From Ktedonobacteria bacterium (GTDB lineage: Bacteria; Chloroflexota; Ktedonobacteria; Ktedonobacterales; JACDGC01): a DNA stretch of 64,000 nucleotides. The position numbers were made by a program, and so were the translations under genes. The DNA lies in contig DAIDGU010000042.1 in the NCBI GenBank assembly GCA_027459785.1, positions 56,997 through 120,996 of the forward strand, given 5' to 3'. Positions 33,603 to 42,591 of this stretch are shown piece by piece. The notes under the pieces were generated by a model, which was given only the letters and a program-made list of their open reading frames with translations, was not told the origin of the DNA and did no database searches. Each line of letters starts with the position of its first letter. The stretch's first letter is position 1.

Positions 33603-36347
33603 CTAAGCCACTTGATCATCAGGGCCAGGGGTGGCTGGCGGGGCGGCGACCGCCGGCACGCCGAGCGGCAGCGCGAAGGCGATGGTCGTCCCCTGCGCAT
33701 TGCTGGCCGCCCAGATCGTGCCGCCGTGCGCCTCGACGAACGCTTTGCAGATGGTCAGCCCCAGCCCTGTGCCACCGGAATGCTGCTGGCGACCGTGCCG
33801 CGTGCGATAGAAACGCTCGAAGATATGGAGCAGTTCGTCCGGCGGGATGCCCGCTCCGTTATCCGCGACGGCGATGGTGATCGCCTCGTCGCCCTGGCTG
33901 GCGGTGATGCACACACTGTTACCACCATAGGTCGCCGCGTTAGCGATCAGGTTGCGCAACACCACGCCGATGCGCGCAGCATCCACGTTCACCGGCGGCA
34001 GGTCGTCGGGGATCGCTACGCTGAGCGTGACGCCCGGAAAGTTGAGATGCGTGATCGTCTGCGCTACCAGATCTTGCACGCGCGCCGATGCGCGGTTGAG
34101 CAGGAACAAGCCGGTTTCCTGGCGCGAAAGATCCAGCAGATTGCTGACGAGCTGCGCCAGCCGGTCGGCCTCGCTGCTGATCGTCTGCAAGAAATGGCGC
34201 TGATCCGCCTGTGGCCAGAAGACATCTTCTTGCAGCAAGGTGGAGGCGTGGCCTTTGATCGCCGCCAGCGGCGTGCGCAATTCATGGCCGACCGCGGCCA
34301 GCAGCGCCGTCTTGAATTCATCGAGTTCGCGTTCGCGGGTCACGTCGCGCAGCAACAGGCCGCGCCCGACCGCGCGCCCGGCGTCGTCGCCCACGTCGAA
34401 GAGGCGCACGTGAATCGCCCGCCGCTGCCCATTGCGCCGAATTTCCACCACGACCTCCGGCGCGTCCCCCGCCGCGCTCTGGGCCAGGGTGCGCGCCGCT
34501 TCCGGCGCATCGACCGCCGCCGCGCGCAGCGCGTCATACAGTATGGCGACCGGAGAACCTTCCAGCGCCTCATTGGTCAGCCCCGCCAGGGCGTTCGCGC
34601 CCAGGTTGGCATAAAGGATCGTGCCGTTGATGCTGGTCAGCACCAAGCCATCGCTCATGCTGCCCATGATCGCGGCGAGCTTCTGCTTCTCTTCCGATGC
34701 CTGCTGATACAGCGTCTCGTTTTCGCGCGCCACCACGCGCAGCCGCTCGTCGCTGCGCTCATACAGCACGGCATGCTCCCACGCCAGGGTAGCATAGTTG
34801 GCGAAGGTCAGCAGCAGGTCGATCTCGTTGGGATCGAACGGCTTGGCTTCGACGCGATGCACCGACAGCACCACGCTGCCGGCGTGGCGGCTGATGATCG
34901 GGATCGCCAGCACAGAACGGAAGCCTTCTTCGAAGGCGATGGAGGGTCGCCCCTCGTCGGCGACGATCAGCCGTTGCACCGGCTGGCGCTCATGTAATGC
35001 CTGCACCGCTGTCGATCCCAGGTTTTCCGGTGCCAGCGCCAGGGCTTCATTGAAACGTTCGCTATGCCCGTCGCTGACGAGCACGCGCAGCACGTCCTGG
35101 TCATCCGGCACCAGCACGGCAGCCGCCTGCACGTCCACCAGCCGGCGGGCCGCGCGGATGATCCCACCGACGACGGCATATGGGTCCAACGAGCCGACGA
35201 CGGCATTCGAGGTTTCGAGCAGGGTACGCAATTCGCCCAGCTTTTCCAGGCCGTCGCGTTCTAACCGCAGCAGCGAGCGCGCCAGGCCGCCGACCTCGTC
35301 GGTGCGTTGCGCCAGCAGCGTGGTATGCGCGGGGATGGCGGCGGCGGAGGCGGGCAGCGCCTGGTGTTGCATGGCCAGGGCGTGCAGCGGGCGAATGACG
35401 CGCGCCAGCAGGATCAGCCAGAAAAGTAGGCCGCCACAGGCGAAAAGCAGCGCCGCCGTCAGCAGCCACCGTTGGAACTCCGCGACGACGGCCATCGCGG
35501 CGTTGGCTGGCTCCTGCACCACCACGGCCCAGCCGGTATCCGGAACGGGGACGGCGCTGAAGAGCCAGTCCTGGCCGTCTGTTCCTGTGCCTAAAACTGA
35601 GTCCGTCTGGCCCTGGAGCGCCTGGGCCGCGCCGGGCAGTTCATCCAGCACCGTCTCTAAGATTCGCTTGCTATCAGGTGTGGCGATCAGCTCCCCTCGA
35701 CTGTCGATGATGCTGATGCGCAACGTCCGGTTTTGGTGTTGTTGGGCATTGACGACCGTAGTCAGCGGCTCGCTGAGTTCATCCAGCGAAAGATTGGTGG
35801 CGACGATGCCGATCAAATGCTTAGCAGCGTTGCGCACGGGTTCGGCGAGGATGACCCCAGCGATGACGTCGGCGCTGTCGGCGCTGGTGGTCGCAGCCAC
35901 GGCGATGCCGACTTCATAGACCGGGCTGGTCGCGGAGCGGGCGCGCTGGACGACATCTGGCGGCGAGAACTCCGCACCCAAAGTGACGGCGCTGGTCAGC
36001 GGCCAGGCTACCTGCAATTCGCCGACGGGGTCGAGCCAATAAACGTAATTGACATCATTACGTGCTGCCTGGAAGGTGCGGAAGATGGCCAGCTTGTCAT
36101 CGGATGTTTTGGCCGCCGCCACAAGTTTGCCAAGGCTGGAGAGCGCGTTCTCATCATCGATCAATTGCAGGCTGGTGGTGAGGGCGATCTCCTGCGCCAA
36201 TGCTTGATCAGAGGTTTGCACATTGTTGCGCAACTGGTGCTGCACCACGGCGTTGAAGCCGAAGCCGACAGCCAGCACGACCATGACGAAAAGCAGATAC
36301 ACGCTCAGCAACTGGAGCGCGAGGGAGCGCCGCATGAAATAGCGCAT
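33603..36347 (-). CDS. Membrane sensor histidine kinase (CACHE-HAMP-GAF-PAS)
   Basis: 914 residues; start MRYFMRRSLALQLLSVYLLF at 36347 with AAGGAG 8 bases upstream. TM1 is at about 9-32. A periplasmic double-CACHE-like sensor follows (about 35-290, including YVYWLDPVGELQVAWPL and VVVQEPANAAMAVVAEF), then TM2 (about 297-320) and a HAMP linker. After these come GAF (about 390-560), PAS (about 590-680), HisKA with VGHELRTPLAAIKGHASTLL (His688, KdpD-like spelling) and HATPase_c (NLIANAATYGG, DNGAGIP, GGTGLGLTI). It senses an external ligand and should phosphorylate the response regulator downstream. Confidence 0.88.
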   Translation of the reverse strand: MRYFMRRSLALQLLSVYLLFVMVVLAVGFGFNAVVQHQLRNNVQTSDQALAQEIALTTSLQLIDDENALSSLGKLVAAAKTSDDKLAIFRTFQAARNDVNYVYWLDPVGELQVAWPLTSAVTLGAEFSPPDVVQRARSATSPVYEVGIAVAATTSADSADVIAGVILAEPVRNAAKHLIGIVATNLSLDELSEPLTTVVNAQQHQNRTLRISIIDSRGELIATPDSKRILETVLDELPGAAQALQGQTDSVLGTGTDGQDWLFSAVPVPDTGWAVVVQEPANAAMAVVAEFQRWLLTAALLFACGGLLFWLILLARVIRPLHALAMQHQALPASAAAIPAHTTLLAQRTDEVGGLARSLLRLERDGLEKLGELRTLLETSNAVVGSLDPYAVVGGIIRAARRLVDVQAAAVLVPDDQDVLRVLVSDGHSERFNEALALAPENLGSTAVQALHERQPVQRLIVADEGRPSIAFEEGFRSVLAIPIISRHAGSVVLSVHRVEAKPFDPNEIDLLLTFANYATLAWEHAVLYERSDERLRVVARENETLYQQASEEKQKLAAIMGSMSDGLVLTSINGTILYANLGANALAGLTNEALEGSPVAILYDALRAAAVDAPEAARTLAQSAAGDAPEVVVEIRRNGQRRAIHVRLFDVGDDAGRAVGRGLLLRDVTRERELDEFKTALLAAVGHELRTPLAAIKGHASTLLQEDVFWPQADQRHFLQTISSEADRLAQLVSNLLDLSRQETGLFLLNRASARVQDLVAQTITHLNFPGVTLSVAIPDDLPPVNVDAARIGVVLRNLIANAATYGGNSVCITASQGDEAITIAVADNGAGIPPDELLHIFERFYRTRHGRQQHSGGTGLGLTICKAFVEAHGGTIWAASNAQGTTIAFALPLGVPAVAAPPATPGPDDQVA

Positions 36348-36420
36348 AGTCGGTTCTCCTTGGGGCGGGCGGAACTGGTTGCTGGCATGGCGGCGCATCC
36401 GCATCGCGTGACCTCCCTCT

Positions 36421-36449
36421 ATCATAGCGTGTTTCGCCACTGGCGGTAA
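36421..36449 (-). promoter_or_regulatory. Promoter of the two-component operon
   Basis: Minus strand TTACCG (36449-36444), a 17-base spacer and TATGAT (36426-36421); start near 36414, 67 bases before the kinase ATG. The weak -35 fits an activated promoter. Confidence 0.5.
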
Positions 36450-36465
36450 GTGGTAGCGCAGTGAC

Positions 36466-36514
36466 GTTTACACATTGTTTATGTCTGAACCGATCCCGTT
36501 TATGCGCTGTTTAT
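36466..36514 (-). promoter_or_regulatory. Tandem direct repeats in 11-base phase, likely response-regulator site
   Basis: GTTTAC at 36466 and GTTTAT at 36477, 36498 and 36509 (plus-strand reading) are spaced 11, 21 and 11 bases. OmpR/PhoB-family regulators bind direct repeats with 11-bp spacing. The array lies about 50-100 bases upstream of the predicted start of the kinase transcript. Confidence 0.55.
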
Positions 36515-36606
36515 AAGTTATCGGGTACGCTATGACCAACGCTTCACCCTGACCACCGACGGATGGGAGTTGACGGCTGTCAGCTCGCATCCGCTGGCGG
36601 CACCGC

Positions 36607-36652
36607 TTGACAGCGAAAATAGTGTATGTTATATATTCTATACACTATTTTC
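36607..36652 (+). promoter_or_regulatory. Consensus promoter overlapped by a perfect 13-bp operator
   Basis: TTGACA at 36607-36612, a 17-base spacer and TATATA at 36630-36635. Superimposed is GAAAATAGTGTAT (36615-36627) and its exact reverse complement ATACACTATTTTC (36640-36652), with a 12-base spacer that contains the -10. A bound repressor would occlude the promoter of the CoA-transferase operon. Confidence 0.7.
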
Positions 36653-36708
36653 AAACTGTCGTCAACGCCAGTATGGCAACGTCAGGTTTCGCCGAAGGAG
36701 ACGAACCG

Positions 36709-37923
36709 ATGCCGGAAGCAACATCACAGGATACGCCGCGCCCATTGGATGGTTTGCGCGTGCTGGATATCGCAACGATGGCGGCAGCCCCCTGGGCCGC
36801 GGCCTATCTGGCCGAGTTCGGCGCGGATGTCATCAAAGTGGAGTTGCCCGGCAGCGGCGATCATCAGCGCGCCTGGGGGACGCCCAAGAACGGCGAAGGC
36901 TTGTTCTGGAAGTCGATGGGCCGCAACAAGCGCTCCATCACCCTCAACCTGGGCAAACCTGCCGGCGCGGCGCTCTTCCTCCGCCTGGCCGATCAAGCGG
37001 ATGTCGTCGTCGAAAACTTCCGACCGGGGACGCTGGAACGCTGGGGCATCGGGCCGGACGTGCTGCAAGAACGCAATCCGCGCCTGATCATCCTGCGCGT
37101 GACGGGCTTCGGCCAGGCGGGACCCTACCGCGAGCGACCGGGCTTCGGCACGCTGGCGGAATCGCTGACCGGCTTCGCCGCGCTCACCGGCCAACCCGAC
37201 GGGCCGCCCACCCTGCCGAATCTGCCCCTGGCCGACGGTCTGGCGGGCGTGACGGGGGCGTATGCCGTCTTGCTGGCGCTCTATCACCGCGACGCCCACG
37301 GCGGGACGGGCCAGGTCATCGACCTCTCGCTCTGTGAACCCCTGCTGCGGCTGCTGGAACCGACCCTCATGGATTACGACGCGCTCGGCATCACCCGCAC
37401 GCGCATCGGCAACCGCAGCGACCACGTGGCCCCGCGCAATGCATACCAGTGCAGCGACGACCAGTGGATCGCGCTGTCGGCCAGCGCCGCGCCGATCTTC
37501 ACCCGTTTGGCACGCGCCATGGGACGGCCCGACCTTATCACCGATCCCCGCTTCCATACGAATCCCGCGCGCCTGGCCAACCGTGACGCGCTGGATGCCA
37601 TCATCGGCGCTTGGATGCATGAGCATACCCGCGCCGAGGTGCTGGCACGCATGGAGGCTGCTGAAGTCGCCGTCGCCCCGATCTATGAAGTACCCGATAT
37701 CTTCGCCGACCCGCACTTCCAGGCGCGGGAAAGCTTCACGACGGTGGATGACGCCGTTTTGGGGCCGCTGCGCCTGGTGAACGTGGTGCCGCGCCTGAGC
37801 GCGACGCCGGGGCGTGTCACCAGCACCGGCCCGAAGCTGGGCCAGCACAACGCCGAAATCTACGCCGACCTGGGGCTGAGCGACGATGAGATCGCCGCAC
37901 TGGCTCACGATGGTGTTATTTAA
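36709..37923 (+). CDS. CaiB/BaiF family (type III) CoA-transferase
   Basis: 404 residues; AAGGAG lies before the ATG at 36709. Family signatures: LDGLRVLDIATMAAAPWAA, LAEFGADVIKVE, NKRSITLNL, ADVVVENFRPG and FGQAGPYRERPGF. The catalytic aspartate is expected at Asp176 in LADGLAG. Type III enzymes move CoA between carboxylic acids, and the substrate cannot be read off. With the CitE-like lyase, the Liv transporter and a second CaiB enzyme downstream, a di- or hydroxy-carboxylate is a reasonable inference. It is controlled by a strong, probably repressed promoter. Confidence 0.88.
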   Translation: MPEATSQDTPRPLDGLRVLDIATMAAAPWAAAYLAEFGADVIKVELPGSGDHQRAWGTPKNGEGLFWKSMGRNKRSITLNLGKPAGAALFLRLADQADVVVENFRPGTLERWGIGPDVLQERNPRLIILRVTGFGQAGPYRERPGFGTLAESLTGFAALTGQPDGPPTLPNLPLADGLAGVTGAYAVLLALYHRDAHGGTGQVIDLSLCEPLLRLLEPTLMDYDALGITRTRIGNRSDHVAPRNAYQCSDDQWIALSASAAPIFTRLARAMGRPDLITDPRFHTNPARLANRDALDAIIGAWMHEHTRAEVLARMEAAEVAVAPIYEVPDIFADPHFQARESFTTVDDAVLGPLRLVNVVPRLSATPGRVTSTGPKLGQHNAEIYADLGLSDDEIAALAHDGVI

Positions 37924-37967
37924 TCCCGACTGCGCGGGGACGGGCGGTGGGACGGCGGGCGGGGACG

Positions 37968-38122
37968 GCGGGCGGTTGAAACCGCGCCGGTGGGGCCTTC
38001 GGCCACGAAACCCACCTACGTGGGTTCTCACTGTTTCCACGCGATTATGCCCGTCCTGCTGAGGACCCGTGTAGACGGGTCTTGTGGCCGAAGGCCCCAC
38101 CGGCGCGGTTTCAACCGCCCGC
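37968..38122. repeat. Head-to-head pair of family A hairpin repeats (39-base perfect inverted repeat)
   Basis: Bases 37968-38006 and 38084-38122 are exact reverse complements over 39 bases. Between them each half carries its own hairpin: AACCCAC-CTAC-GTGGGTT (38009-38026) and GACCCGT-GTAG-ACGGGTC (38064-38081). The arrangement is like a BIME made of two inverted REP units. Confidence 0.85.
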
Positions 38123-38151
38123 AAGTACCACGAAGAAGTGGAGGATGATCG

Positions 38152-39042
38152 ATGACGATGCCGCTACGCAGTTTACTTTTCGCGCCGGCCAACCATGCGC
38201 GCCACGCGCAGAAGGCGCTCACGGGCGCAGCGGATGGGGCCATCTTGGACCTGGAAGACGCCGTGGCCGTCAACGCCAAGCCCGCCGCCCGCGCCGCCGT
38301 GCGCGATCTGCTGGCCATGCGGCGCAGCCCGTTCCCGCGCGCGTTTGTGCGTGTCAATGGGCTGACCACGCCCTTCACCTATGACGACCTGCATGCCGCC
38401 GTGTGGCCGGGGCTGGATGGCATCGTGCTGCCCAAGGCGGAATCCGCCGCGCAACTCGCCACCGCTGATTGGCTGATCACGCAGCTCGAACGGGCGCGCG
38501 ACATGGCGCTCGGTTCCGTCGAGATCCTGCCGATCATCGAGACTGCCGCTGGGCTGGCCGCCATCGATCAGATCGCCACGGCCTCGCCACGGGTGCAACG
38601 CCTGAACTTCGGCGCGGGCGACTTCACGCTGGATACGCGCATGACGTGGTCGCTGGGCAATCCGGGCCTGGTGTGGGCGCGGGCGCGGGTGGTCGTGGCG
38701 TCGCGGGCGGCTAACCTCGCCGCCCCCATCGACACCGTTTTCGCCGATCTCGGCAACGCGGACGGCCTGGCGACGGAAGCGCGGCAAGCCCAAGAACTGG
38801 GCTTCGGCGGCAAAGCCTGCATCCATCCCGATCAGGTCGCCGTCGTCAACGGCGTCTTCACGCCCACGGCGGCGGAAGTGGCCCACGCGCGCCAGGTCGT
38901 CGCCGCCTTCGCGGAGGCCGAAGCGCAGGGCGTCGCCTCCCTGCGGGTCGGTGAACTCTTCGTCGATTATCCCGTCGCCGCGCGGGCCAGGTTGGTGCTG
39001 GAACTGGCGGACTTTGCACACATGCGAGGAGAACAAGCGTGA
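38152..39042 (+). CDS. HpcH/HpaI aldolase/citrate lyase (CitE-like) family enzyme
   Basis: 296 residues; GGAGG precedes the ATG by 7 bases. CitE-type TIM barrel: MPLRSLLFAPANHARHAQKAL, ILDLEDAV (Mg-binding region), FVRVNGL, the IIETAAGLAAIDQIA glutamate and LNFGAGDFTLD, with KACIHPDQV at the end. This group contains malyl-CoA, beta-methylmalyl-CoA and citramalyl-CoA lyases. Its stop overlaps the GTG start of livH (GTGA), tying it to the transporter operon. A role in cleaving the CoA ester formed by the flanking CaiB enzymes is inferred. Confidence 0.82.
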   Translation: MTMPLRSLLFAPANHARHAQKALTGAADGAILDLEDAVAVNAKPAARAAVRDLLAMRRSPFPRAFVRVNGLTTPFTYDDLHAAVWPGLDGIVLPKAESAAQLATADWLITQLERARDMALGSVEILPIIETAAGLAAIDQIATASPRVQRLNFGAGDFTLDTRMTWSLGNPGLVWARARVVVASRAANLAAPIDTVFADLGNADGLATEARQAQELGFGGKACIHPDQVAVVNGVFTPTAAEVAHARQVVAAFAEAEAQGVASLRVGELFVDYPVAARARLVLELADFAHMRGEQA

Positions 39043-39908
39043 TCTATCTACATGCCATCGGCTTCGGCCTCGTCACCGCGTCGATTCTGGCGCTGTGTTC
39101 GGTCGGGCTGACGCTGCAATTCGGCGTCACCAACTACATCAATTTCGCCATCGGGGCGTACCTGACCATCGGCGCATATTTCGCCTGGATGGTCAACGGC
39201 ATCGGCCTGAACATCTGGGTGGCGATGGTCGTCGGCGGGCTGCTCACCGGAGTGATGGCCGTCGTGCTGAACCTGGGCATCATGCAAAACTTTGTCCGCC
39301 GTGATTTCCCGGTTTTATTCATGCTGATCGTGATGTTCGGCCTCTCGCTGATCTTGCAAAACGTCACTCTAGCGATCTGGGGCGCGAATTTCCAGAATTA
39401 CAAAGTCTCATCCGGTCAAGAATTGAGCATCGGCCCCTTCCTGCTGACGAGCCAGCAATTGGTGATCATCGGGATCGCGGTGGTGGCGATGCTGGGCGTT
39501 CACGTATTGCTGACGTATACCAAAGTGGGCAAGGCGATGCGCGCGATGTCGGATAATCCCACGCTGGCGCGCAACTGCGGCATCGATACCGATCTGGTGA
39601 CGAACTTCACGTGGTTCATCAGCGGCTTTTTGGCGGGCGTGGCGGGCGTGGTGCTGGCGCTGAACATTACCTCCTTCCAACCGTCGTTCGGCAGCGACTT
39701 CGAGTTCGTCATCTTCGCCGCCATCATCGTCGGCGGCATCGGGCGCCCCTATGGCGCGATGGTCGGCGCGCTGATCATCGGCCTGGTGACGGAAGTCTCC
39801 GCCGCCTTCATCGATTCATCTTACAAAAATGACATGGCGTTCGCCATCCTGGTGCTGGTGCTGCTGCTGCGCCCACAGGGGATCTTCGCCACTGAAGGAA
39901 AGGCGTAA
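39039..39908 (+). CDS. livH: Branched-chain amino acid-type ABC transporter permease LivH
   Basis: 289 residues from a GTG overlapping the previous stop; GAGGAG is just upstream. About eight membrane helices; SVGLTLQFGVTNYINFAIGAYLTIGAYF and the EAA-like KVGKAMRAMSDNPTLARNCGID are LivH signatures, as is VVGGIGRPYGAMVGALIIG near the end. It forms the membrane channel with LivM. Despite the name, such transporters also carry amides, urea, dicarboxylates or aromatic acids. Confidence 0.9.
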   Translation: MIYLHAIGFGLVTASILALCSVGLTLQFGVTNYINFAIGAYLTIGAYFAWMVNGIGLNIWVAMVVGGLLTGVMAVVLNLGIMQNFVRRDFPVLFMLIVMFGLSLILQNVTLAIWGANFQNYKVSSGQELSIGPFLLTSQQLVIIGIAVVAMLGVHVLLTYTKVGKAMRAMSDNPTLARNCGIDTDLVTNFTWFISGFLAGVAGVVLALNITSFQPSFGSDFEFVIFAAIIVGGIGRPYGAMVGALIIGLVTEVSAAFIDSSYKNDMAFAILVLVLLLRPQGIFATEGKA

Positions 39909-39914
39909 AGCGCG

Positions 39915-40922
39915 ATGGATGCAACGATTGCCTACTTGTTGACGCTCGCCGTCTACTATTTCATCTTCAACATCCAGACCTGGGGCTTGAACCTTCAGTT
40001 CGGGGTTGCGGGGATCTTGAACTTCGCCTACATCATCTTTTTCGCCGTGGGCGCGTACATCACGGGAACGTTCGCCCTGCCGCATGCCGATCCGTTTTCG
40101 GGGCAGACGTACTTCTTTGGGTTCGCCCTGCCGTTCCCGATCCCGCTGATTGCGGGCGGGTTGGTCGCCGCCGCCCTGGGCCTGCTGGTGGGGGTCATCG
40201 CGCTGAAGCGGCTGCGCAGTGATTACATGGCCATCGTCACCGTCTCGGTGGGGGCCATCGTGTATGACATCATCGGCAACTACTTCCCGCTCTTCAACGG
40301 GCAGGACGGTATTTCCGGTGTCCCCTTTCCGCTGCAAACCAGACTGGGGCTGGATTACAACACGTATCAATGGTTTTTCATGGGACTAGCCGGCGTGATC
40401 ATGCTGATCCTGTTCCTGATCATCCAGCGCATCACCCATTCGCCCTTCGGGCGCACGCTGCGCTCGATCCGTGAAGATCAGGATGTGTCGGAGGCGTTCG
40501 GCAAAGACACCTTCCGGTATCGCATGATCGCAATGGCCATCGGCTGCTTCTATGCTGGCGTCGCGGGCGGGCTGCTGATCGAATATATCAGTGCCTTCAA
40601 TCCTAGCGGCTGGACGGCGGGCGAAACCTTCGTCCTCTTCGCGGCGCTGATCATCGGCGGGCGCGGCAACAACTGGGGCGCGGCGCTGGGCGCGCTGCTG
40701 GTGCCGGTCATCTTCCAGGAGGCCACGCGCTATCTGCCCCAGTTCCCCAACAGCGACACCCTGGTTCCGGCGTTGCGCAACGTCGTCGTGGGCGTCCTCT
40801 TGATCGTCACGCTGTGGTTCCGGCCCCAGGGCTTGTTGCCGGAGCGCAAAGCGAAGTTCCCCAAAGTGCAGTTAGACGCGCCCGAAAACAAACAGGAGGA
40901 AGCAGATGTCGCCCTCGGCTGA
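39915..40922 (+). CDS. livM: Branched-chain amino acid-type ABC transporter permease LivM
   Basis: 335 residues, starting 6 bases after livH. Around nine membrane helices; FGVAGILNFAYIIFFAVGAYITG, the cytoplasmic loop FGRTLRSIREDQDVSEAFGKD and GGRGNNWGAALGALLVPVIF are typical LivM blocks. The C-terminal tail is charged and overlaps the start of livG by 17 bases. Confidence 0.9.
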   Translation: MDATIAYLLTLAVYYFIFNIQTWGLNLQFGVAGILNFAYIIFFAVGAYITGTFALPHADPFSGQTYFFGFALPFPIPLIAGGLVAAALGLLVGVIALKRLRSDYMAIVTVSVGAIVYDIIGNYFPLFNGQDGISGVPFPLQTRLGLDYNTYQWFFMGLAGVIMLILFLIIQRITHSPFGRTLRSIREDQDVSEAFGKDTFRYRMIAMAIGCFYAGVAGGLLIEYISAFNPSGWTAGETFVLFAALIIGGRGNNWGAALGALLVPVIFQEATRYLPQFPNSDTLVPALRNVVVGVLLIVTLWFRPQGLLPERKAKFPKVQLDAPENKQEEADVALG

Positions 40923-41718
40923 AGCCCAACCCCAGCCCGTCGCCCCCGCGACCACCACCGCGCCGATCCTGCGCGTGGAACACGTGACGCATGCTTTCGG
41001 CGGCGTCAACGCCATCAATGACTGCTCGTTCGAGGTGCAGACCGGCTCCATTACGGCGCTCATCGGTCCCAATGGCGCGGGCAAAAGCACGATGGTCAAT
41101 GTCATCTCCGGCTTTTACCCGCTGCAACAGGGGCAGATCCTGTTCGACGGCCAGAGCGTGCGGGGGTTGGCTGCGCATAGCATCGCGCAGCGGGGGCTGA
41201 TCCGCACGTTCCAGATCTCGCGCGATTACGGCGCGATGACCGTGCTGGAAAATCTGATGGTGCCGCCCAAGCATCAGGTCGGTGAGAATCTTTTCAATGT
41301 CTTTTTTCGCCCCTGGCTGGTGGCGCGCGAAGAGAAGGAACTGGTGCGCAAGGCGCTGGACATGCTGAACACCTTCGGCCTGTATGAGAAGCGCGAGGAC
41401 TATGCGCGCAGCCTCAGCGGCGGCCAAAAACGCTTGCTGGAAATGGCCCGCGCCCTGATGGCCGATCCGAAAATGTTGCTGCTGGACGAACCGATGGCGG
41501 GCGTGAACCCCGCGCTGGCGGATCGACTGGCACAGCACATCATGGATCTGCGCGGCAAGGGGCTGACGGTGTTGATGATCGAACATAACCTGGGCATCGT
41601 CGATCAGATCGCGCAGGATGTGGTCGTGATGGCGAACGGCACCACGCTGGCGCGCGGCACGATGGTGGAGATTCGCAGCCACCCCGAAGTGATCAGCGCC
41701 TACCTGGGAGGAGCGTAG
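40906..41718 (+). CDS. livG: ABC transporter ATP-binding protein LivG
   Basis: 270 residues; GGAGGAAG precedes the ATG, which lies within the end of livM. Walker A is GPNGAGKST, the signature is LSGGQKRLLEMARAL, and Walker B is LLLDEPMAGVNPALADRLAQ, the LivG spelling with Asn-Pro. It includes the long LivG-type insertion between Walker A and the signature (HQVGENLFNVFFRPWLVAREEKE region). It energises LivHM as a heterodimer with LivF. Confidence 0.92.
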   Translation: MSPSAEAQPQPVAPATTTAPILRVEHVTHAFGGVNAINDCSFEVQTGSITALIGPNGAGKSTMVNVISGFYPLQQGQILFDGQSVRGLAAHSIAQRGLIRTFQISRDYGAMTVLENLMVPPKHQVGENLFNVFFRPWLVAREEKELVRKALDMLNTFGLYEKREDYARSLSGGQKRLLEMARALMADPKMLLLDEPMAGVNPALADRLAQHIMDLRGKGLTVLMIEHNLGIVDQIAQDVVVMANGTTLARGTMVEIRSHPEVISAYLGGA

Positions 41719-41720
41719 CG

Positions 41721-42464
41721 ATGGACGACATTCTGGTTGTGAACAACATGGTCGGTGGCTACGGCAAAATCCCCATCGTGCAGGATGTGAGCCTGCGCGC
41801 GGGCAAAGGCCAGGTTGTGACCATCGTCGGGCCGAACGGCGCGGGCAAATCCACCTTTATGAAGCTGATCGCCGGCGTGCTGAAACCGATGAGTGGCAGC
41901 GTCACGATGGCGGGCAAAGATCTTTCGAACCTGCCGGCGAACCGGCTGACGCGCGAGGGGCTGGCCTATGTGCCGCAAGAAAACAACGTCTTCCCGCGCA
42001 TGACCATCAAAGAAAATCTGGAGATGGGCGGCTTCATCCTGACGGGTGACATCAGCCAGCGCATCGCCGGTCTCTATACGTTGTTTCCCGATCTGCAAAC
42101 GGCGGCGGGCAAGAAAGCCGGCCAACTCAGCGGCGGTCAGCGCAATATGTTGGGCATGGCCCGCGCGCTGATGCTGGAACCACAGGTCTTGCTGTTGGAC
42201 GAACCGACCGCCGGCCTGTCTCCGTTATACACGGATGTCGTGTGGCAAAAGGTGCGTGAGATCGCGGCGCGTGGTACCACCATCGTCGTCGTCGAGCAAA
42301 ACGTTGATCGCGCCATCGCCAACTCCGACTGGGTATACGTCCTCGTCGCCGGACGGAACCGGCTGGATGGCTCGCCAGAACAGATGCGAGCTACCGATCT
42401 TTCAGCCATCTTCCTGGGCAAGAAAGGAGAAGCCGCCGCAACCGCGCCTGCCGCCGACGCCTGA
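41721..42464 (+). CDS. livF: ABC transporter ATP-binding protein LivF
   Basis: 247 residues, 2 bases after livG with GGAGGAGC before the ATG. Walker A is GPNGAGKSTFMK, the signature is LSGGQRNMLGMARAL, and Walker B is LLLDEPTAGLSPLYTD. The YVPQENNVFPRMTIKENLEMG block is diagnostic for LivF. Partner of LivG. Confidence 0.92.
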   Translation: MDDILVVNNMVGGYGKIPIVQDVSLRAGKGQVVTIVGPNGAGKSTFMKLIAGVLKPMSGSVTMAGKDLSNLPANRLTREGLAYVPQENNVFPRMTIKENLEMGGFILTGDISQRIAGLYTLFPDLQTAAGKKAGQLSGGQRNMLGMARALMLEPQVLLLDEPTAGLSPLYTDVVWQKVREIAARGTTIVVVEQNVDRAIANSDWVYVLVAGRNRLDGSPEQMRATDLSAIFLGKKGEAAATAPAADA

Positions 42465-42591
42465 TGATCCCACTCCTGCGGGCATGTCGTCATGCGGCCC
42501 GCCACCTTCACCATCGGCGCGGCCAGCCACGAGTTTTTCTGTTTTTGTTCAACCGTAATTCAAGAACACACACGCTTCCGAGGAGGAACGC

